Positions 21,423 through 23,133 of a DNA stretch of 23,133 nt are shown here, one piece after another. A program made the translations under genes and the position numbers. The notes below the pieces were generated by a model, which searched no databases, was not told the DNA's origin, and was given only the letters and a program-made list of their open reading frames with translations. The DNA comes from DASUSF01 sp036375275 (GTDB lineage: Bacteria; Pseudomonadota; Alphaproteobacteria; Geminicoccales; Geminicoccaceae): the NCBI GenBank assembly GCA_036375275.1, contig DASUSF010000005.1, positions 1 to 23,133 on the forward strand, in the 5' to 3' direction. Each line of letters opens with the position of its first letter. The stretch's first letter is position 1.

Positions 21423-22443
21423 GGGCGGCGCGGCGCGGGTCTGGCAGACCCGGTTCCGGGTGCCGGCCGAGCTGGCGCCCGACATGCTCGAGCGGCTCGA
21501 CGCGCTCGGCGCGAGCGTCGCGGGGTTCGAGGAGACGCCCGAGCAGGCGCGCTCCGAGACCTGGCAGATCGAGATCCTGCACCAGGGAGAGCCCGACCGG
21601 AGCGGCCTCGAGGACGCGCTCGACCGGATCGCCCAGGAGGTGGGGGCCGGCCACATCGAGCTCGAGATCGCGCCGGTGCCGGATGCCGACTGGCTGGCCA
21701 CGACCGCGGCGCAGTTTCCGCCGCAGCGGGTCGGCCGCTTCTGGATCCACGGCAGCCACGTCGAGGAGCCACCGCCGGCCGGGGTGGTCCCGATCCGGAT
21801 CGACGCCGGCCTCGCCTTCGGCTCGGGCGACCATGCCACGACCCGGGGCTGCCTCGTGGCGCTCGACCGGATCGCCAGCCACCGCCGGCTGCGCCGCGTG
21901 CTCGACCTCGGCTGCGGCTCGGGCATCCTCGGGATCGCCGCGGCGAAGTGCTGGCCGGCCCGGATCGTCGCTGCCGACAACGATCCCGCCGCGGTCGAGG
22001 TGGCGCGTGCCAACGCCCGGGAGAACGGCGTGGGCTCGCGGCTGCACGCCGTGGTCAGCGACGGGTTCGGCCATCCGCTGCCGCGCGCCTTCGGTCCCTA
22101 CGACCTGATCGTCGCAAACATCCTGGCCGCCCCGCTGATCGGGCTCGCGCCCGACCTCGCCCGCCGGGTCGCCGTCGGCGGGCGGGTGATCCTGTCGGGG
22201 CTGCTGCACGAGCAGGCGGAGCGCGTGCTCGCCGCATACCGCGCCGAGCGCCTCCACCTCGAGCGGTTGATCCTGGACGATCCCTGGGCGACACTGCAGC
22301 TGCGACCGCTCCGGCAGGCGTCCCTCCAGCCCCGCCTGCGGATGCGCTCGTCGCCTGAACCAAGCCCGGCCGAAGGGAGGCTGAAGGATGGCTCTCGCAG
22401 CAGCGGCACACGTCTCCGAAAGCGGGCGGTTCGATCGCACTGA
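21325..22443 (+). CDS. prmA: Ribosomal protein L11 methyltransferase PrmA, with unusual terminal extensions
   Basis: This SAM-dependent methyltransferase trimethylates ribosomal protein L11. The PrmA core starts near residue 40 (VWQTRFRVPAELAPDMLERL). It includes the substrate-loop FGSGDHATT at 165-173, the SAM motif VLDLGCGSG at 192-200, an acidic cofactor residue in AADNDPAAVEVARANA, and the active-site IVANILAAPLIGLAPDL, ending at DPWATLQLRPL. As drawn it is 372 residues, about 70-80 more than usual. The only canonical start ahead of the core is ATG 21325. This overlaps pcrA by 98 bases and adds a 39-residue Arg/Ser-rich leader. GTG at 21460 would cut the first strand. The last 40 residues overlap the next gene by 56 bases and do not look like PrmA. 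True ends are uncertain; the core is not. Confidence 0.88.
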   Translation: MARSFRSRAASSRSRSRRRAPRRSSTASSPPSEGGAARVWQTRFRVPAELAPDMLERLDALGASVAGFEETPEQARSETWQIEILHQGEPDRSGLEDALDRIAQEVGAGHIELEIAPVPDADWLATTAAQFPPQRVGRFWIHGSHVEEPPPAGVVPIRIDAGLAFGSGDHATTRGCLVALDRIASHRRLRRVLDLGCGSGILGIAAAKCWPARIVAADNDPAAVEVARANARENGVGSRLHAVVSDGFGHPLPRAFGPYDLIVANILAAPLIGLAPDLARRVAVGGRVILSGLLHEQAERVLAAYRAERLHLERLILDDPWATLQLRPLRQASLQPRLRMRSSPEPSPAEGRLKDGSRSSGTRLRKRAVRSH

Positions 22444-23133
22444 CCCGCGCGCGGTCCGCCGGGCGGCACGCAGCGGCCACCTCACCGGCCACACCAGCGG
22501 GCTCGCCCCCGGCTACGTTCAGGCCAACGTCGCGATCCTGCCGAAGGAGGACGCGGGCGACTTCCTCGCCTTCTGCCAGCGCAACCCCAAGCCGTGCCCG
22601 CTGCTCGCGACGTCCGACCCCGGCGATCCGCGCCTGCCCGACCTCGCGGCGGACCTCGACATCCGGACCGACGTGCCGAGCTACCGCGTGTTCCGGGACG
22701 GCGAGCCGGTCGGGGACGTGCACGACATCCGGGACCTCTGGCGGGACGACCTCGTGGCCTTCGCGATCGGCTGCTCGCTGTCGTTCGAGGAGGCGATGCT
22801 GGATGCCGGGCTGCCGCTCCGGCACATCGAGCGGGACGAGATCGTGCCGATGTACCTGACGTCGATCGAGACCCGCCCGGCGGGGCGGTTCAAAGGTCCG
22901 ATGGTGGTCTCGATGCGGCCGTTCCGGCCCGCCGACGCGATCCGCGCGGTCCAGGTGACGACCCGCTTCCCGAACGTCCACGGCGCGCCGGTGCACATCG
23001 GCCACCCGCACCTGATCGGGATCCTGGACATCACGCGGCCGAGCTTCGGGCCGGCGACGGCCACGGTGGCCGAGGACGAGCTGCCGGTGTTCTGGGGCTG
23101 CGGCGTGACCCCGCAGTCGGTGGTCCGGGCGGC
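22388..23133 (+). CDS. Putative hydro-lyase, DUF1445/YcsI (D-glutamate cyclase) family, 3' end outside window
   Basis: An open frame runs from ATG 22388 to the window edge (248 codons) and lacks a stop. GGGAGG lies 7-8 nt upstream. The protein starts MALAAAAHVSESG. It shows the family's features: an N-terminal helix followed by GLAPGYVQANVAILP, then FCQRNPKPCPLL, DVPSYRVFRDGE, FAIGCSLSFEEAM, FKGPMVVSMRP, HIGHPHLIGI, and the C-terminal signature FWGCGVTPQ. Known members are about 260-270 residues, so only a short tail is missing. The family relates to D-glutamate cyclase and is annotated as putative hydro-lyase; the substrate here is unknown. It overlaps the prmA frame by 56 bases and is probably co-transcribed with it. 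Confidence 0.92.
   Translation, partial: MALAAAAHVSESGRFDRTDPRAVRRAARSGHLTGHTSGLAPGYVQANVAILPKEDAGDFLAFCQRNPKPCPLLATSDPGDPRLPDLAADLDIRTDVPSYRVFRDGEPVGDVHDIRDLWRDDLVAFAIGCSLSFEEAMLDAGLPLRHIERDEIVPMYLTSIETRPAGRFKGPMVVSMRPFRPADAIRAVQVTTRFPNVHGAPVHIGHPHLIGILDITRPSFGPATATVAEDELPVFWGCGVTPQSVVRA

Noticed and set aside
19613..22108. An 831-codon plus-strand frame overlapping pcrA and prmA in another frame
   Set aside because: Both pcrA and prmA carry full motif sets in their own frames, and this frame has none.

Overview
The window is chromosomal DNA from a GC-rich bacterium. Codon third positions are dominated by G and C, genes are tightly packed, and long antisense open frames shadow most real genes, which is typical of such genomes. 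The gene set (tripartite tricarboxylate transporter, Gfo/Idh/MocA oxidoreductase, GFA protein, VapBC pair, PcrA/UvrD, PrmA, DUF1445 hydro-lyase) best fits an alphaproteobacterium, perhaps a Rhodospirillales-like lineage. That placement is inference from gene content, not from a marker phylogeny. I see no rRNA, tRNA, CRISPR array, phage or insertion sequence. No gene-free stretch exceeds 300 bases.

Layout. (1) 35-5450, minus strand: a five-gene transport operon read tctC-tctB-tctA, then a cytoplasmic LVIVD-repeat propeller, then a periplasmic NitT/TauT-type ABC substrate-binding protein. It continues off the left edge. (2) 5679-7390, plus strand: an aldo/keto reductase followed by a protein joining a cyclic-nucleotide-binding domain to an FHA domain. 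(3) 7420-8360, minus strand: a tandem universal stress protein, preceded by a possible 32-codon Arg-rich reading frame. Divergent from it, 8552-10625 encode a CYTH-CHAD polyphosphate-type protein and a GFA-family zinc protein. (4) 10633-12393, minus strand: vapB-vapC and then an isocitrate/isopropylmalate dehydrogenase-family enzyme with a TTG start. The vapB promoter contains an AT-rich palindrome. (5) 12537-13556, plus strand: a Gfo/Idh/MocA oxidoreductase, ending at a strong terminator hairpin. (6) 13633-17095, minus strand: a 944-residue protein with three enzyme domains, SGNH hydrolase, trypsin-like protease and endonuclease/exonuclease/phosphatase (EEP). Upstream of it lies a cysteine-rich lipoprotein gene. 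(7) 17194-23133, plus strand: a CLC chloride channel/transporter with CBS domains, pcrA/uvrD helicase behind a good promoter and a structured leader, prmA overlapping both neighbours, and a DUF1445 hydro-lyase cut by the window edge.

Most genes are ordinary housekeeping, transport or metabolic genes. The item most likely to be undescribed is the triple-enzyme protein at 13633-16467. It has no visible signal peptide or membrane segment, and all three domains keep recognisable catalytic residues. Its function is unknown. Secondary points are the CLC protein's channel-like residue pattern, the transporter operon containing two binding proteins of different classes plus a propeller, the cNMP-FHA fusion, and the odd ends of prmA.
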